Of a DNA stretch of 64,000 bases, positions 52,462 to 63,966 are shown one piece after another (positions within the stretch are counted from its first letter, which is position 1; each line of letters opens with the position of its first letter). The notes below the pieces were generated by a model. The model saw nothing but the letters and a program-made list of their open reading frames with translations. It was not told the DNA's origin and made no database searches. Position numbers and translations under genes: made by a program. Source of the stretch: Cladobotryum mycophilum (taxonomy: Eukaryota; Ascomycota; Sordariomycetes; Hypocreales; Hypocreaceae); NCBI GenBank assembly GCA_036429605.1, contig JAVFKD010000015.1:3433421-3497420 (forward strand), in the 5' to 3' direction.

Positions 52462-52776
52462 ATGGCCGAATTCAAAGACCAAAGCGAAAATGGGCATATC
52501 ATTCTCCATGACAGTGTGCTTTCCACGATTGCTGTTGAGCAAACCTCGGGCAGTATCGCCAAGCAAGAAACGCCGTGCCTTGGGGAATGCTCTGCGCAGT
52601 GCCCTCAAAGTAATGATGCAGTTCCCTCGAGGCCAAAAGTGCAGGCTCATCAAGAACGAGGTCAACAAGTCAACACCAGCAAACTCTTCACGCCAATCGA
52701 GGCTACAAGCCTCGCCTACTATGAAAGAAGTCGGTCACTGACTTTGTTTTTTTCCCCGGTGGCCCAGATCCCTTGA
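52462..52776 (+). CDS. Candidate small hypothetical gene (weak)
   Basis: An open frame of 104 residues starts MAEFKDQSENGHI. It is hydrophilic, has no domain I recognise, no signal peptide and no membrane segment. A second overlapping frame (52382-52741), ending in a basic segment SPSKKRRALGNALRSA, looks at least as codon-biased. The true product, if any, could be read partly in each frame through an unseen intron or frameshift. It could also be chance: it stands alone in a 3.2-kb gap. I cannot assign a function. Confidence 0.25.
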   Translation: MAEFKDQSENGHIILHDSVLSTIAVEQTSGSIAKQETPCLGECSAQCPQSNDAVPSRPKVQAHQERGQQVNTSKLFTPIEATSLAYYERSRSLTLFFSPVAQIP

Positions 52777-54518
52777 GAGCGATACCCCGAGTGGTATCTA
52801 TTGTACTCTTGACGAATAAGTCAGCGTCATACGCACCCACATATCTGCGTAGATGTATCCGGTTAACAGTCTTCCAATAAGTATAACTGGAGGCTTCTTA
52901 TATGCATGATATGAAGGAAACGCCACCTATGACTCAATACACACACAAAAGGTCGATCCCCAAACAACCTTATTGGTTCCTCATAACATATCACTCTCAT
53001 CATATTAAACTTGGTCTGTCATTACAGAGTGCGCACAATGAATTCAAGGCCATAGGCACTACAAGAATTATTGCATACGGTTGTGTAGATGCGTGAATGT
53101 ATTCCCAAATCTTGGCATAGCTGAGTCGCGTTCACCCTACAGATAAGCACCATGTAAATTATCGGCAATTTCCCAAGTATGTTCACCTTCGTTCTCCAAC
53201 CATGATATTAAGTTACCTGATTAATACAGTGAATGCTCCTTTGGAGCTCCGCCGTATCTTGCTCTCCATTCTGTATTCGTCATCCGTGATGTTGTATCAT
53301 ACCGATGCCTCTTTGGCATAGAAATCGGTTGAAACACTGCGAAGCTCAACCTTTTATAGTCTCTACTGGTTACTACATACGATGTAGAATTTACCAATCA
53401 GTGTCCGTCATCGCTCCCGTCATAGTGTTGTCCAAAGTAAGTGATTGTCCCCTGTGAGAGATCATCTTTTCGCCAGGAAGTGGTCTCCCGTATGCTGCTA
53501 TGAGCCTCAACAGTATGCCTAGGTCAAGTTTAGCTAACTAACTCATATTTATTTATCATCAAATCAATGCTGATATCATCTCATGCTTCACCCTGGTTCA
53601 AGCTGTGACTGATCTACTGTATTCTATTATTGGCGACATCGTTTGCTGGGCAGGCACTTATTTTCAATCTATAGACGTAACTAGGGTCACTCATCAGAGG
53701 CTGGAGTGCGCTGCATGGTCTATGGCATATAGATGCCTGTGCCCTCTCTCAGATTCATGGACAGCCAATTTCCAACCCGACTTACAGTATAGTATCCGAA
53801 CCAACCAAGCAAGTGGGAGGGAAAGGGAAACAAAGGTACCATTTAGGCGACGAATAACGGTTGCTGTAGGAAATGAACGGAAATAGAGAGAAATTGGGAG
53901 AAGTAATGGCCAGTCTACCTGTATCTACCATGTTCAGCATTCTGGTGCTTCTTCCCTTTCCCTTGTTATGTTCCCCAATTGAGTATCAGTGCTCCGAACT
54001 TGTGTGAGGATACCCCTGCGTGAACTTCAGCCGCCGATCGCCACCATCTTGCATCAAGGTTGCAGCGTCCGTCTTCTCCGAGACAGACGATACCGCTGAC
54101 CGCGAAGATGCGATCAAAATGACGAAGTGTTACTTTTAGTCCACAATTTCTGTCGCCTTAGTAACCTTGGTAACAATCTTTTGCCAATCAGTATTTGTTA
54201 TTCTAGATCAAATAGCCCAAAACCGAGGACGATCAAAGAAATATTGGCAATGGTTTAAACACGGGACGACTACGGCACGTCCCATTGGCGCTGACTTTGT
54301 TCTCTTTACTGGATCGACGCGTTCATGTTGCGACTTATTGAATCGCGATAATTAGCATGTTAGCTGTCGGGTAGGCTGCGCCATCCTTTCCCCCTGAGAC
54401 AGTCGCATGCCAGCAATTTCCCAGCGCCCTTTGCCAAACCTGCCAAATTTTTAGACCCAATTCTACCGCGTATGCGCTCTGAGTTCTTTGACAAGGTGGC
54501 TACTCAAAATCGATCACC

Positions 54519-56538
54519 ATGGCGCTCTTGACGGCAGATGGCAAACACGGCTATGAAACCAACCAGCAGGGCTTGCTAGACACACCGTCGTCGCCCGTTG
54601 ATTCTGGCTCAGTGATACCAGTCAACGATTCACCAGAACTTACAGACCTCACAGATGATGAACCTCTTAAACCTTCTGGGCTGTCGCTTCTGCAAACATG
54701 CGTCGTCATATTTGGCCTGTCAGGAGTAGCGTTTTGCAATAGCATGACTGCTGGCCTGTTAACTGTCGGTTTGCCGGTGATTGCAGAGGACCTGGATCTT
54801 CCCGAGCACTTGCTCCTATGGTGAGCGACTCACTCCATCCGTGTCCTCTGTATCCATCTCATATGGTACCGAAAATCTTCATTTGAGCGATTGCTAATCT
54901 TCTTTTACGAATAACATAGGCCTTCGTCCGCATATGCGTAAGTACTGGACGATGTCCACTTGCTGGCTTTACAACGCCCTCTGACAAGTGTTGGCACCCC
55001 CTCATTAGAATATATCTAACTTATTTCGCTTTTGAAGGCTCGCATGCGGCTGCTGCTTACTGCTGGCCGGCTCCATTGCCGACCGTGTAGGTGATCGGGC
55101 TGTCAATCTCGTCGGAGCAGTTTTGATGGCCGCCTCGATAGCTGGGACCAGCGTCTCAAAGACTGGAGCGCAACTCATCGCCTTTCGCGTCTTGCAAGGT
55201 ATCGCTGTGTCCATGTGTCTTCCTACGGGTGTGAGTATTCTCACTCGATCATTACCACCAGGGCGGGCTCGCAACATTGGCTTCTCGTGTCTCGGCACTA
55301 CCCAGCCCTTGGGTTTCTCTGTCGGCCTGGTCATGGAGGGTGCGCTTGAGGAGCTTGGGCAGTGGCGGTACGGATATTATATCTCTACCGCTATTCTCGG
55401 CTTCTTCATCGTGGCAAATTGGATCAACCTGCCAGCAGATGTCCGTCCGTTTGAGTTATCATCCTTTAGTTCGCTTGCGACAGACATCGATTGGATTGGG
55501 GTTCTCATCGCGAGTACCGGGCTGGGACTTATATCATACACCTGCGCGTGCGTATAAAGTGCCTCCTACTACATCCCATAGGACTAACTCGACGTTTAGT
55601 GTCTTGTCGCAGAATGTTCGGTTACTATTGCATGGAGGCAACATGGCTGCCTTAATTCTACCCTTCGTCTTCATCCCCGCGTTTTTCTGGTGGACGAAGC
55701 GGCAGGAAGATCTTGGAAAGCCGGCCCTCATTTCGACGTCTATCTGGAAAAACAGCATCTTTTTGGTCATCAGTTTTACAGTCTTTCTGACGTGGGGATC
55801 TTTCCAATCTTCTATTCTGATGATGAGTCTATTGTGAGTCCCTGACCTTGAGCACACAGCCAATATCATCAAGAAAGAGTTTGGCGTTGCTAATCTGCGT
55901 ACCTCTGTCCCATAGCTTTCAAAAAGTGCAGCAAGTAGCGCCCATGGCAGCATCTGTGCGGCTTATCCCGAATGTCGTCGTCGGCGTCATCCTCAACCCA
56001 ATCACTGGCCTTTTCGTGCAGCGCGTGAAATGCTATAAGCTTCTAACAGGCACAGCTCTCGTAGCAGCCATCTCCCCACTTCTCATGGCGCTCATCAATC
56101 CTGCCTGGTCTTGGTGGATCTGCGCATTTTGGGCCGTTGCGCTGGGCCCTGTCTGCGTGAACGGTGAGTAACAGAGTAATTACATAAAGGCATCCCTGCC
56201 GGCAAGATCACTACCATGACTAACTTCTACAAATAGTTCTATTCACCTTGGCACACATCATTATTACCGATATCTTCCCATCAGAAATGCATGCCCTGGC
56301 CGGCGCTGTCTTCCAAACCATGTCGCAGCTCGGCTCATCGCTGGGAGTCAGCATCATCGCCATCATCTTCAGCTCCGTTACTAGAGCATCAAAGATCCAA
56401 GACAAGACATCGCCAGAAGCGCTCATGGTAGGTTACCGTGCTTCTTTCTGGGCTTGTTTCGCCATGATGATTGTTTGTGCGATCAGCGCCGGTGGGTTGC
56501 GAAGCCTGGGAAAATTGGGGGCGGCTGTTGCTAAATAG
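54519..56538 (+). CDS. MFS multidrug transporter (drug:H+ antiporter type)
   Basis: A polytopic plasma-membrane transporter of 537 residues. Exons are 54519-54820, 54920-54937 (an 18-nt microexon), 55038-55547, 55600-55833, 55916-56163 and 56237-56538. They sum to 1614 nt, and every junction is GT...AG. The N-terminus is about 60 hydrophilic residues. Then follows the first helix (TCVVIFGLSGVAFCN), the segment WPSSAYALACG, and MFS motif A, GSIADRVGDR, at residues 118-127. Length and pattern fit the DHA2-like fungal efflux family (12-14 helices). It begins 3.2 kb after the peptide synthetase on the same strand and is a plausible exporter of, or self-protection pump for, the peptide; that role is inference. 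It is convergent with the oxidase gene, 257 bp apart. Confidence 0.92.
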
Positions 56539-56795
56539 CCGTGTTGAAGAGCATTTTCTATATGAATTCATCATTAGTAAACTAGGTACAGCGATAATGT
56601 AATTAAACTACTTCTTCTACTGTCTGTGAATTGGAGATAAAATGGTAGATCTAGCTAGAATGATCCTTTCGCTCCTCTGTTGTCGAACCACCTGATGACC
56701 TCACCAGTTAAATAATAGCTTAAACAGCATCAACAGGCCCTCCCACAAATCTGACCAAAGGTGGTGCGGAATTCAAGTTGTAAGACCAAGTCTAC

Positions 56796-58253
56796 CTAAG
56801 TTAAGCTAGGATATCCCCTCGAAAATATATTCTCACCGTCATATTTCTTCTTCAACTTCCTCAGCCTCTCTGTTCCATCTTCGCCAAAGACCTCTAGGGT
56901 ATTGCTTTCAATGGGGTGCATAAAGTTCATGTACCCTCCTCCCAGCACTTCGCCGCTGTTCTCAAACCTTTGCACATACTCATCCACCCAATTACTGGCA
57001 GTCTCAAAACTAGAATCAGTGTTTGATAGAGCTGACCCGCAGAGTCCAATCGCGAGGTGAGGTCTTCTGTTCGGAAAGACCGCGTCAGAGTCTGGCTTTG
57101 TGCTCGGCCCATGTGCATTATGGATGATTATAGCAGAGTTCTCATTGATGACGGGATTGCGAGAGATAATTTTGGCAAACTCTGGAGTCAGACCTTTCAT
57201 GAGCTTGGATCTCACGGTATACTTTGTCTGGGGGACATCATGGCTGATTTCTTTCATAAATTCGTACGGTCGCTCTGTGTCCAGTGTCAGCAAAGTCTCC
57301 CAATCTTGAGAAGTTTTATGGGACTCACTCTCTGTCACGGTGTTTAGTAAAACATTTCCCATGCCGCAGATTTGTTCCAGAAACTCCTTTCCTTCTTGTA
57401 AATCTTCAGCCTCTTGTCCTGGCCTCGGCGTCCAATTAAAGAGGCAGATAAGCGCTGGCCCGAGATCTGGCACTCGAACACTTGTAAACTCGCCCGAAAA
57501 TTCATCAGGTTGATGCATCTTTCCAATCTGCGTCAAGACGTTTTCGGCATCGTTTAGGGGAAACATAAGAGTTCCCCCGAGCATATTCGGGATCGGATAT
57601 GTCTTGATTCGTACCTCGACGACCACACCAAGCACACCGGTGCCGGCTCCTCTCAACGCCCATAGCAGTTCTGGATCTTGATCCGTGTCTACAACCTCTC
57701 CACCCGCCTTTACCAATCGAGCCCCCAAGATCTGATCTACTCCAAAGCCATGCGTTCCCTGCATGGTACCGTATCCACCACCGGTAGCCCATCCTACGTA
57801 GCCCACTGTGGTACTCCATCCCGTAGGCGTCATCAAATCATGATCGTCGAGAAACTTGGCCAAAGTGCCGAGTAAGATGCCCCCACTGACTCGGGCGGAC
57901 GCTCTGTCATCTGCAAGGGCGATACTGTTCAACTGACGCAGGTCAATCACGACTCCGTTCGAGATGAGTGCGCGACCGCCTCCATCATGACCTCCTACGC
58001 GGATTGACAAAGACACGGGAGGTTTAGACTGTGAGCAGGCGCGCACTACGGCAACAACCTCTTCCTCTGATTCGGGACAAACAATAGCCCAAGGTTTCTC
58101 CTCGATTGCAATATTCTGGATAGGTCGTCGTTCTTCGAACCCCGCATCAGCTGGCGTGAAAATGGGAAGCGAGGGGTACCGGTCCAAGGCCTGCAGAAGC
58201 TGTGGAATGTGCCTCTCCACGCTACTGCGCAAAGTGCCTGATGGGGTAGTCAT
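56796..58253 (-). CDS. BBE-like FAD-linked oxidoreductase
   Basis: An intronless gene of 485 residues with FAD_binding_4 (PCMH) fold followed by a C-terminal BBE segment (KKYDGENIF, about 470-478). Such enzymes oxidise small molecules with covalently bound FAD and oxygen. The FAD-linking histidine is seen in RVGGHDGGG (His89). The second linking residue, a cysteine in bicovalent members, is missing: the loop at 143-161 reads TGWSTTVGYVGWATGGGYG, so flavin attachment is probably through histidine alone. No signal peptide is seen (MTTPSGTLRSS), so it is probably intracellular. It lies tail-to-tail with the MFS gene. Fungal secondary-metabolite clusters often contain this family, so a tailoring role is possible but unproven; no step in a plain peptaibol pathway needs it. 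Confidence 0.92.
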   Translation of the reverse strand: MTTPSGTLRSSVERHIPQLLQALDRYPSLPIFTPADAGFEERRPIQNIAIEEKPWAIVCPESEEEVVAVVRACSQSKPPVSLSIRVGGHDGGGRALISNGVVIDLRQLNSIALADDRASARVSGGILLGTLAKFLDDHDLMTPTGWSTTVGYVGWATGGGYGTMQGTHGFGVDQILGARLVKAGGEVVDTDQDPELLWALRGAGTGVLGVVVEVRIKTYPIPNMLGGTLMFPLNDAENVLTQIGKMHQPDEFSGEFTSVRVPDLGPALICLFNWTPRPGQEAEDLQEGKEFLEQICGMGNVLLNTVTESESHKTSQDWETLLTLDTERPYEFMKEISHDVPQTKYTVRSKLMKGLTPEFAKIISRNPVINENSAIIIHNAHGPSTKPDSDAVFPNRRPHLAIGLCGSALSNTDSSFETASNWVDEYVQRFENSGEVLGGGYMNFMHPIESNTLEVFGEDGTERLRKLKKKYDGENIFSRGYPSLT

Positions 58254-58727
58254 CGTGTTGGATGGGGGCCGCTACGTTTGTATTTACCGGATATTTAGAG
58301 GTTTGCTTTTGCGTTGATCAAGAAAAGGATGAAAGTGAAAATAACAGGTGAGCATAGACTTGGCACGCCTAGCTTATTCGCCCTTAGTAATAATTAAGTA
58401 GGTGGAGATGGATAGCCTTGCATGCGGTTTTGGGTATTGAAGACTCCAATCCCGTACATACGGCATGGCAAGTCATAATTTGAAGAGTACTATCGTACAT
58501 ATGACAAAGAAATTAACTATAATTTGAACCGAATGCCATTCTTCGTCTTTGTCCCTTATCAAACTTCTTGATTCTACTGTTTTCTTCATGTCGTAGCTGG
58601 GAAATTGAAACGTTGTTATAGTTAAACCGGGTTGTGATTATACCGTCCATCCAACTCAAGGCCAAGCCCTTTGTTCATTTTGAGATCGCCAACTTGAATA
58701 TTTTGCGAGCGACGGATTCGTCTATAC
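58254..58727. other. Intergenic region upstream of the oxidase
   Basis: This 474-bp gap holds the promoter of the minus-strand oxidase and the 3' end of the minus-strand HET gene. It is AT-rich. No gene, repeat or clear regulatory site was recognised. Confidence 0.6.
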
Positions 58728-60529
58728 TCATGCTTCCGCATGATGGATTCGAGGCTCTGTTGACAGCGTGTCAGAGTACTTCCCAGAACCCTTCCAACCA
58801 ATCCCCGGGCTGTCGTCCTTCCATTGTTCTGCTAACATTGCTACAAGTCCCTCCGTTATGGGAGGAGTTCCTTGTGGCAGATTAATGCTTGTTCTTGATT
58901 CGATCTTGAGAATGCCGAGATATCCATGACGCCTGCGGCATGTCTTCAAAGAAACCGCCGAGATTCGATCTTTGTTAACCAGCGGCAGTTTCCAGAACGG
59001 CCGGCTTGTCATCAGTCTCTCGGGCTTGGTCATGAAGGCCAGAGCCTTGGACTCAACCTCGGCCTTTACACCGGAAGCCAGTTCCCAGGAGCTCTGATTC
59101 CACATCTCTGCCAGAAACACCCCAAAAGACTGCTCCTTCTTGGTGAAGATGGCTCCACCTCTCATCCCCTCGGATAGATGCCCGAAGAGTATACCCGTCT
59201 TCCTGATCTTGACAGAGCCGAACGTTTGTGTTAATTTGTATCCAGTTTCAGGTTTGGGAAGGCCCTGTATGATGAAGAAATTCGGTCTAAGTCGATTCCA
59301 TAGCGACAAATCATTTAGAGGCTCATGCGATCTCATCAGAATTGTTTGCACAATGGCATTTTTCTCACAATCCTCAGCATCCAGACATAAAGGCCCCATA
59401 TCTGATTCGGTCCTATGAAACTGTTCGCTCCCTTCACCCTTATCAATGACAAGGCCAATCTTCTTGTCAGAGTGAGTTTCGCAGTTGAGAATTGCTATTG
59501 TATACGCGTCGGGGAGAGTGACCGTGATCTTAGGCCCGCTACCCCCAGAAGACATTGGCTCAAATGATGGAGGATGCGAGCGACCGTCAGATTTCAGGAT
59601 TGGGAGCGTAATCTGAATTCCTTTGTTTGTAGTGAAAAAGGGCAAATCGTGGATCCTATCATTCGCCTTTAATATTGCCCGAGATTCAGCAAAGCAAGCT
59701 GGTGATGGTGCTAATAAGCCAGAAGCTGTACCGTCGACAACCTTCCAGGTAAATATAGACTGGTCGTCGGATCGTTTCATAATTTCCTCCTGGAGACGAA
59801 TAAAGGCCATTTTCCCTTCTCCGTATACCAAGGGCATGGTAACGCCGAAGAGACCAAGCAAGCAGTATGCTTCATCCTCGGGACGGGTGGTATGCCGTTT
59901 CGCGGCCCAGGACATTCGCTGAGCGACACTATACTGGGATAATTTCCCTTTGAGGAACAAGTCTTGATCTATTCCTGTAACTTCTGAAATCAATTCAACC
60001 CAGCTATCCTTGCTTCCTATATCTTCCCACTTGGAGTCAAAGAAAGTCACGATGCTGGGCGCAATGAGTTCCTGGAGAGTCCAGCCACGAGTAAACCACC
60101 GACTGTCATGGAGCACTTCGGGGTTCTTGGAGAAAGCGGCACTGTCAAGATCTTCAAGATAGGCATAGCAAGCAATAGATTTACGATACCAGTTGAACAT
60201 GGAATTGATGGCCTCGGCAAGCTCTGCGGAGCTCGTCTTGTCAATGCAGCATGTGTCAATCCACTGCCATCTGGGTTAAAACTTTACCAAGACTCTATTC
60301 GAGACGAGAGAGCGCTTAAGCTTACCACAAATTCGAAGCCATCTCGCTTGGCTTGTTCGCAGCATCCCAAGATCTTTTGATACCCTTTGAGGTGATCGGC
60401 ACGCCTCCCCTGGATATCCTGCAATGATACTTCCTCGCTGCCCCATGTATGAGACAGAATGGCATACGGCGGTGTGTTACTCTCATAGAATTCCTCAACT
60501 TCTAGTGTTTGGACGTTGAGAAGTCGCAT
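58728..60529 (-). CDS. HET-domain protein (heterokaryon-incompatibility type)
   Basis: A protein of 579 residues in two exons (60529-60326, then 60263-58728), separated by a 62-nt intron with donor GTAAGC and acceptor GGCAG, phase 0. The start was placed at MRLLNVQTLEVEEF, the canonical HET opening, rather than at the upstream in-frame ATG. HET motifs run in order: YAILSHTWG (22-30), WIDTCCIDK (69-77, formed at the splice junction) and RGWTLQELIAP (127-137). The DEAYCLLGLFGV...YGEGK segment common after HET domains follows at 198-219. The remainder (220-579) has no recognised domain; no NACHT or WD40 repeats are present. HET proteins trigger cell death on non-self fusion. Membership of the peptide cluster is unlikely. 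Confidence 0.92.
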
Positions 60530-60874
60530 CTTACAAGCATTGAAGCTGGTCAGTGATAACGATGTGTGGTATCTCGCAGTCTGTATATTAAGTAAATGAA
60601 AATGAAACTTTTTAGCAATGAGCGTCGTGAAGAAAAAGAAAGTCAAAGTACCGTGTATCTCGTGGAGGCAGCAACGTATCAACCAGACAAGACCACACTT
60701 GAGATGGGTGCAGATCGAAGCGAAGTTGGGCCGCCTGAACGCGAACCTGCGAACCACTCAATGCGGGGTCAGTCATTCAGAGGGTGCAATTCTCATTGGC
60801 GACAGCGTATGATGCAGAGCTGAAAGAGGACTGGACTGACTCCATACTTGTCAAACATTGCTCTTACTGCTGTC

Positions 60875-60988
60875 AATTCCTCTCATTACGCATGATTCCT
60901 CCCATCACCTATGATTCCCCTTGCCGCCTGTGATTCCTCCCATTGCTTACAAGTCCCTTTGTTACGATTGATTCCTATTGCACTTGTG
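60875..60988 (+). repeat. 19-bp diverged tandem repeat, six units
   Basis: Six consecutive units keep an exact 19-bp period, most starting GATTCC (60894, 60913, 60932, 60970; variants at 60875 and 60951). The approximate consensus is GATTCCTCYCATTRCNYAT. The spacing stays constant while bases have drifted, so the array is old or under spacing constraint. It lies in a shared divergent promoter. Confidence 0.8.
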
Positions 60989-61587
60989 GATAGCATTCTT
61001 GCTCGCAGATTGATGACGTCTTGCCTCAGGTTCAGCTCTGGATACTAACACAACTGATAGAATAAACTACTGGCTGTACGACAGGGAAACATTTATTTAT
61101 ATGTTGAATTTTGTGAGGACATTGTGAACGTGGGATTTGGAGCCCGCGTTCAAAGCGAAACATTACTGACAGCAACAAAGTGTCTGTATTGAGCAGAGGT
61201 GAAAGGTCTCAAAGTAGATGCGCCATCAGCCAACAAAATAACGGAATAAAGTCGTCTGGTCTTCGTCATATAAGCTCTGGAATACATGAGTCGTCATCAT
61301 GTTTCCAACGCAGCGCCTTGCTCTTGACATATATAAGAATGTAGACTCCAGTGTGCTTCCCTCAGACCTTCCTTGGCATCTCTACAAACAATTAGCTAGG
61401 TCGAACCTGAACCCATTTATATCCCAGGGTGAGACTTCCTCCATCATGGTGAATATTCAACCGAATAAAGAGACATGGAAAGCGTTCAGGTGCCAACCCT
61501 TTCGCGATTACGTAAAGACTTCGAGTATGCCTTTCCCCTGATGCTTGACACTGCAGTCACATACATCCACAACGAATCATCCATACA

Positions 61588-61638
61588 CATCAGCAGCATC
61601 AGCAGTATCAGCAGCATCAATCAGCATCGATCAGCAGT
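61588..61638 (+). repeat. CATCAG/CAG-rich repeat in the peptidase 5' leader
   Basis: An imperfect run of CATCAGCAG-type units (51 bp) ends one base before the chosen ATG of the S41 peptidase gene. Unit number could vary between strains. It would encode Ser/Ile-rich residues if translation started upstream, but the signal peptide supports the downstream ATG. Confidence 0.85.
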
Positions 61639-61639
61639 C

Positions 61640-63966
61640 ATGTATTACGGTATTATTATCTTGAAGGCCATATTATCTTGGGCTAGCATGGTTCATGCTC
61701 TCACAATTCCAATCGAACCGACCCCAAATACAGCCAACGAAGAACCATGTGCAAAAGCTGCGAGATTGTGGGAGGTTCAGGCAGAAGATGATTGTATGGA
61801 CCCGACCCCATTCCCAATCTCTGCTTATAGCTGCTGATACTAATATGAACCAGATTTCGCCAAAGTCATGATTCCAGCATCAGTTGCATATGATTGCCTA
61901 AAGTCCGTTCCGCTCAACAGGACCGCAGCACTTGAGCTGGTTGATTCCATTGAGCCATACCTCGATTTCCAATCCAACCTGGAGTACATAGCAGACCCAC
62001 CCAAGGGCTATCCATTCCCTCCTTACGACATTTTTGCCGCGCTGGACAGAATCCGATCCAAGCTGGGGTCGAGTAGTTATCAAGGCGAATACGCTTTCCA
62101 GCGAGATCTTTTCAATGCCTTCTTAAAGGCACATGATGGGCACCTCGCTTTCTATCCAGACTTGATCGGGAAATTCTTCCACTTCAAACGCCCGCTATCG
62201 CTCGTCTCGGTGAGCAAAGATGGAAAGTCGTTACCTGTTATCAAGTTATACCGTAGGTTAACTCGCTTCCCCGGTTCTTATGACATGTCGATATTGATGT
62301 ACTAATAGAGGACATTGCATTTGCGCCGCACAACTCATCGATTGTCAAAAGAATCAATGGTAAGAAGGCAGTGAAATACGTCGAATCTTTGGCCTTCTCA
62401 TCATCACCCGCTCAAGACCTCGATGCCGCTTACAACTCCATGTTCTATTCTCCCGCAAAGAACGCCGACAGGTCCGGAGGGCCAGACGCCTTCAGCGGCG
62501 AATTCCCATCCACTCTCATATACCCTGGTCCAACCACAACGATCGCCTTCGCCAATGGTACCCGACGGACTATGGACAATATTGCCGTGGTGGTAGCGAA
62601 CTTGAGTGGCGTGACAGATGGTGCTTCCCTCTATTCCAAGCTTTGGGATCTTACAGATATTCTTCCAAGAATGCCTACCCAGACGTCCCCTCACAGAACC
62701 GGCAACGGCCAAGTCCCACACTACCCAGAGCCAGTCATTTCAACCGAAAATTCTCTTGTCTCCGGTTACTACCTCACTGGTGAAGGCCTTGAAGATGTGG
62801 CCGTGCTTTCTATTATTCACTTTCCGATTTTTGCCTACGACGCACCTCAATTTCAGTCTGTGGTTCAGAAATTCCTTCGTAAAGCTGCTGATGCGGGCAA
62901 GACCAAGCTTGTTGTTGACTTGCAAGCAAATCCCGGTGGTGCTATTTACTTGGGATATGACTTATTCCGGCAACTTGTGCCAAATGTTGTTCCGTATGGT
63001 TTCTCTCGCTTCAAAGCTAGTTCTACTTTTATCGACATAGCAAACATTTCCAGTGACAAACACAGTTCGGATTCATTAGTCGGACATCGCCTCCAGCGGC
63101 CGAAGCTTTCCAGCACATGGTTCAACTATCGAGTTGACTTGAATGTGATAGGTCAACCCTTCCAAAGCTTTGAAGAAAAGTTCACCCCTCAAGTGTTCCA
63201 AAACACACCGTATACGGCTATCCTACGCTGGAATTTGAACAAACTCATGGGTATATTCGCAGAGATCGGCATGGAGATTTCAGGATATGGGAGTAAATCC
63301 AAGCTCCCTCAATTCTTCAAACCCGAAAACATTGTTCTTCTTCAAGATGGAGGGTGTGCCTCTACCTGTTCCATTCTAGCGGAGACCTTCCGTCTTCAAA
63401 CCAATGTTCAATCTGTAGCTTTTGGTGGCCGCCCTCGACCAGGTCTTATACAGGGCGTGGGAAACACCAAGGGCGCTCAAATGCTGCCATTTGCAGCAAT
63501 TGAAGACCTGACCAATAGAGCGGCGCTATTAACCAACGATGTTGAGAGGCGGAAACGTCTTGCAATGTTTACCGACCTACCGGTTCGGCGCAGCCTCTGG
63601 GCCAGTCTCAACGCACGTGATCAAATCGGCCACGATCACCTTGATGACGGCATTCCGGCGCAGTTTCTTGTTAAGCCCGCAGACTGCCGCATGTTCTTCA
63701 CCGAAGCCATGATTACCAATGCTGAAGAGATCTGGAGGGCCACTGCTAATGTGGCTTTCAATGGTGGGAAGTGTGCCTATGGTAGCATCAAGTCTCAGAG
63801 CAACAGCCAAACCGAGAGAGAGAATAAGACGAGAACTGAGCGGCCCTTGGTGACGTCCAGACAAAGACGATTAGATCGACTTGAGAGGTCACCCCCAAAG
63901 CAAGCGGATGATTGGCACGAACAATATCAAATGCCTCTTTGGTATATGTTGGCAGGGCTGTTTTAA
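61640..63966 (+). CDS. Secreted S41 family peptidase, CPAF/UstP-like
   Basis: A predicted secreted serine protease of 736 residues. Exons are 61640-61793, 61854-62252 and 62309-63966, with introns of 60 and 56 nt, both with TACTAAT-like branch sites. The start gives a signal peptide (hydrophobic core GIIILKAILSWASMVHA). The S41 core shows VVDLQANPGGAIYLGYDLF (from residue 387) and the serine loop DGGCASTCS, where Ser536 (codon 63361-63363) is the expected nucleophile. This pattern matches the fungal CPAF-like group that includes UstP of the ustiloxin cluster. After about residue 680 the tail becomes basic and polar (RTERPLVTSRQRR) and ends in a short hydrophobic stretch, unusual for the group. 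It could reflect a missed intron. It is divergent from the HET gene; a link to the peptide synthetase is not supported. Confidence 0.88.

Larger units (their letters stand above)
51339..54518. other. Intergenic region between the synthetase and the transporter
   Basis: This 3.2-kb stretch is AT-richer than its neighbours. It starts with the synthetase 3' region (a pyrimidine tract at 51391-51427) and ends with the transporter promoter. Apart from a weak small-gene candidate near 52462-52776, open frames are short and featureless. No tRNA, transposon or truncated synthetase module was seen. Confidence 0.6.
60530..61639. other. Divergent intergenic region with tandem repeats
   Basis: This 1.1-kb region separates the divergent HET and S41 peptidase genes and must hold both promoters. 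It contains a 19-bp diverged tandem array (60875-60988) and, next to the peptidase start, a CATCAG-rich leader. No gene was recognised. Confidence 0.6.

Noticed and set aside
61640..63966. A ustiloxin-type RiPP cluster
   Set aside because: Only the peptidase is visible; no UstYa-like protein or repeat precursor was found in the window.
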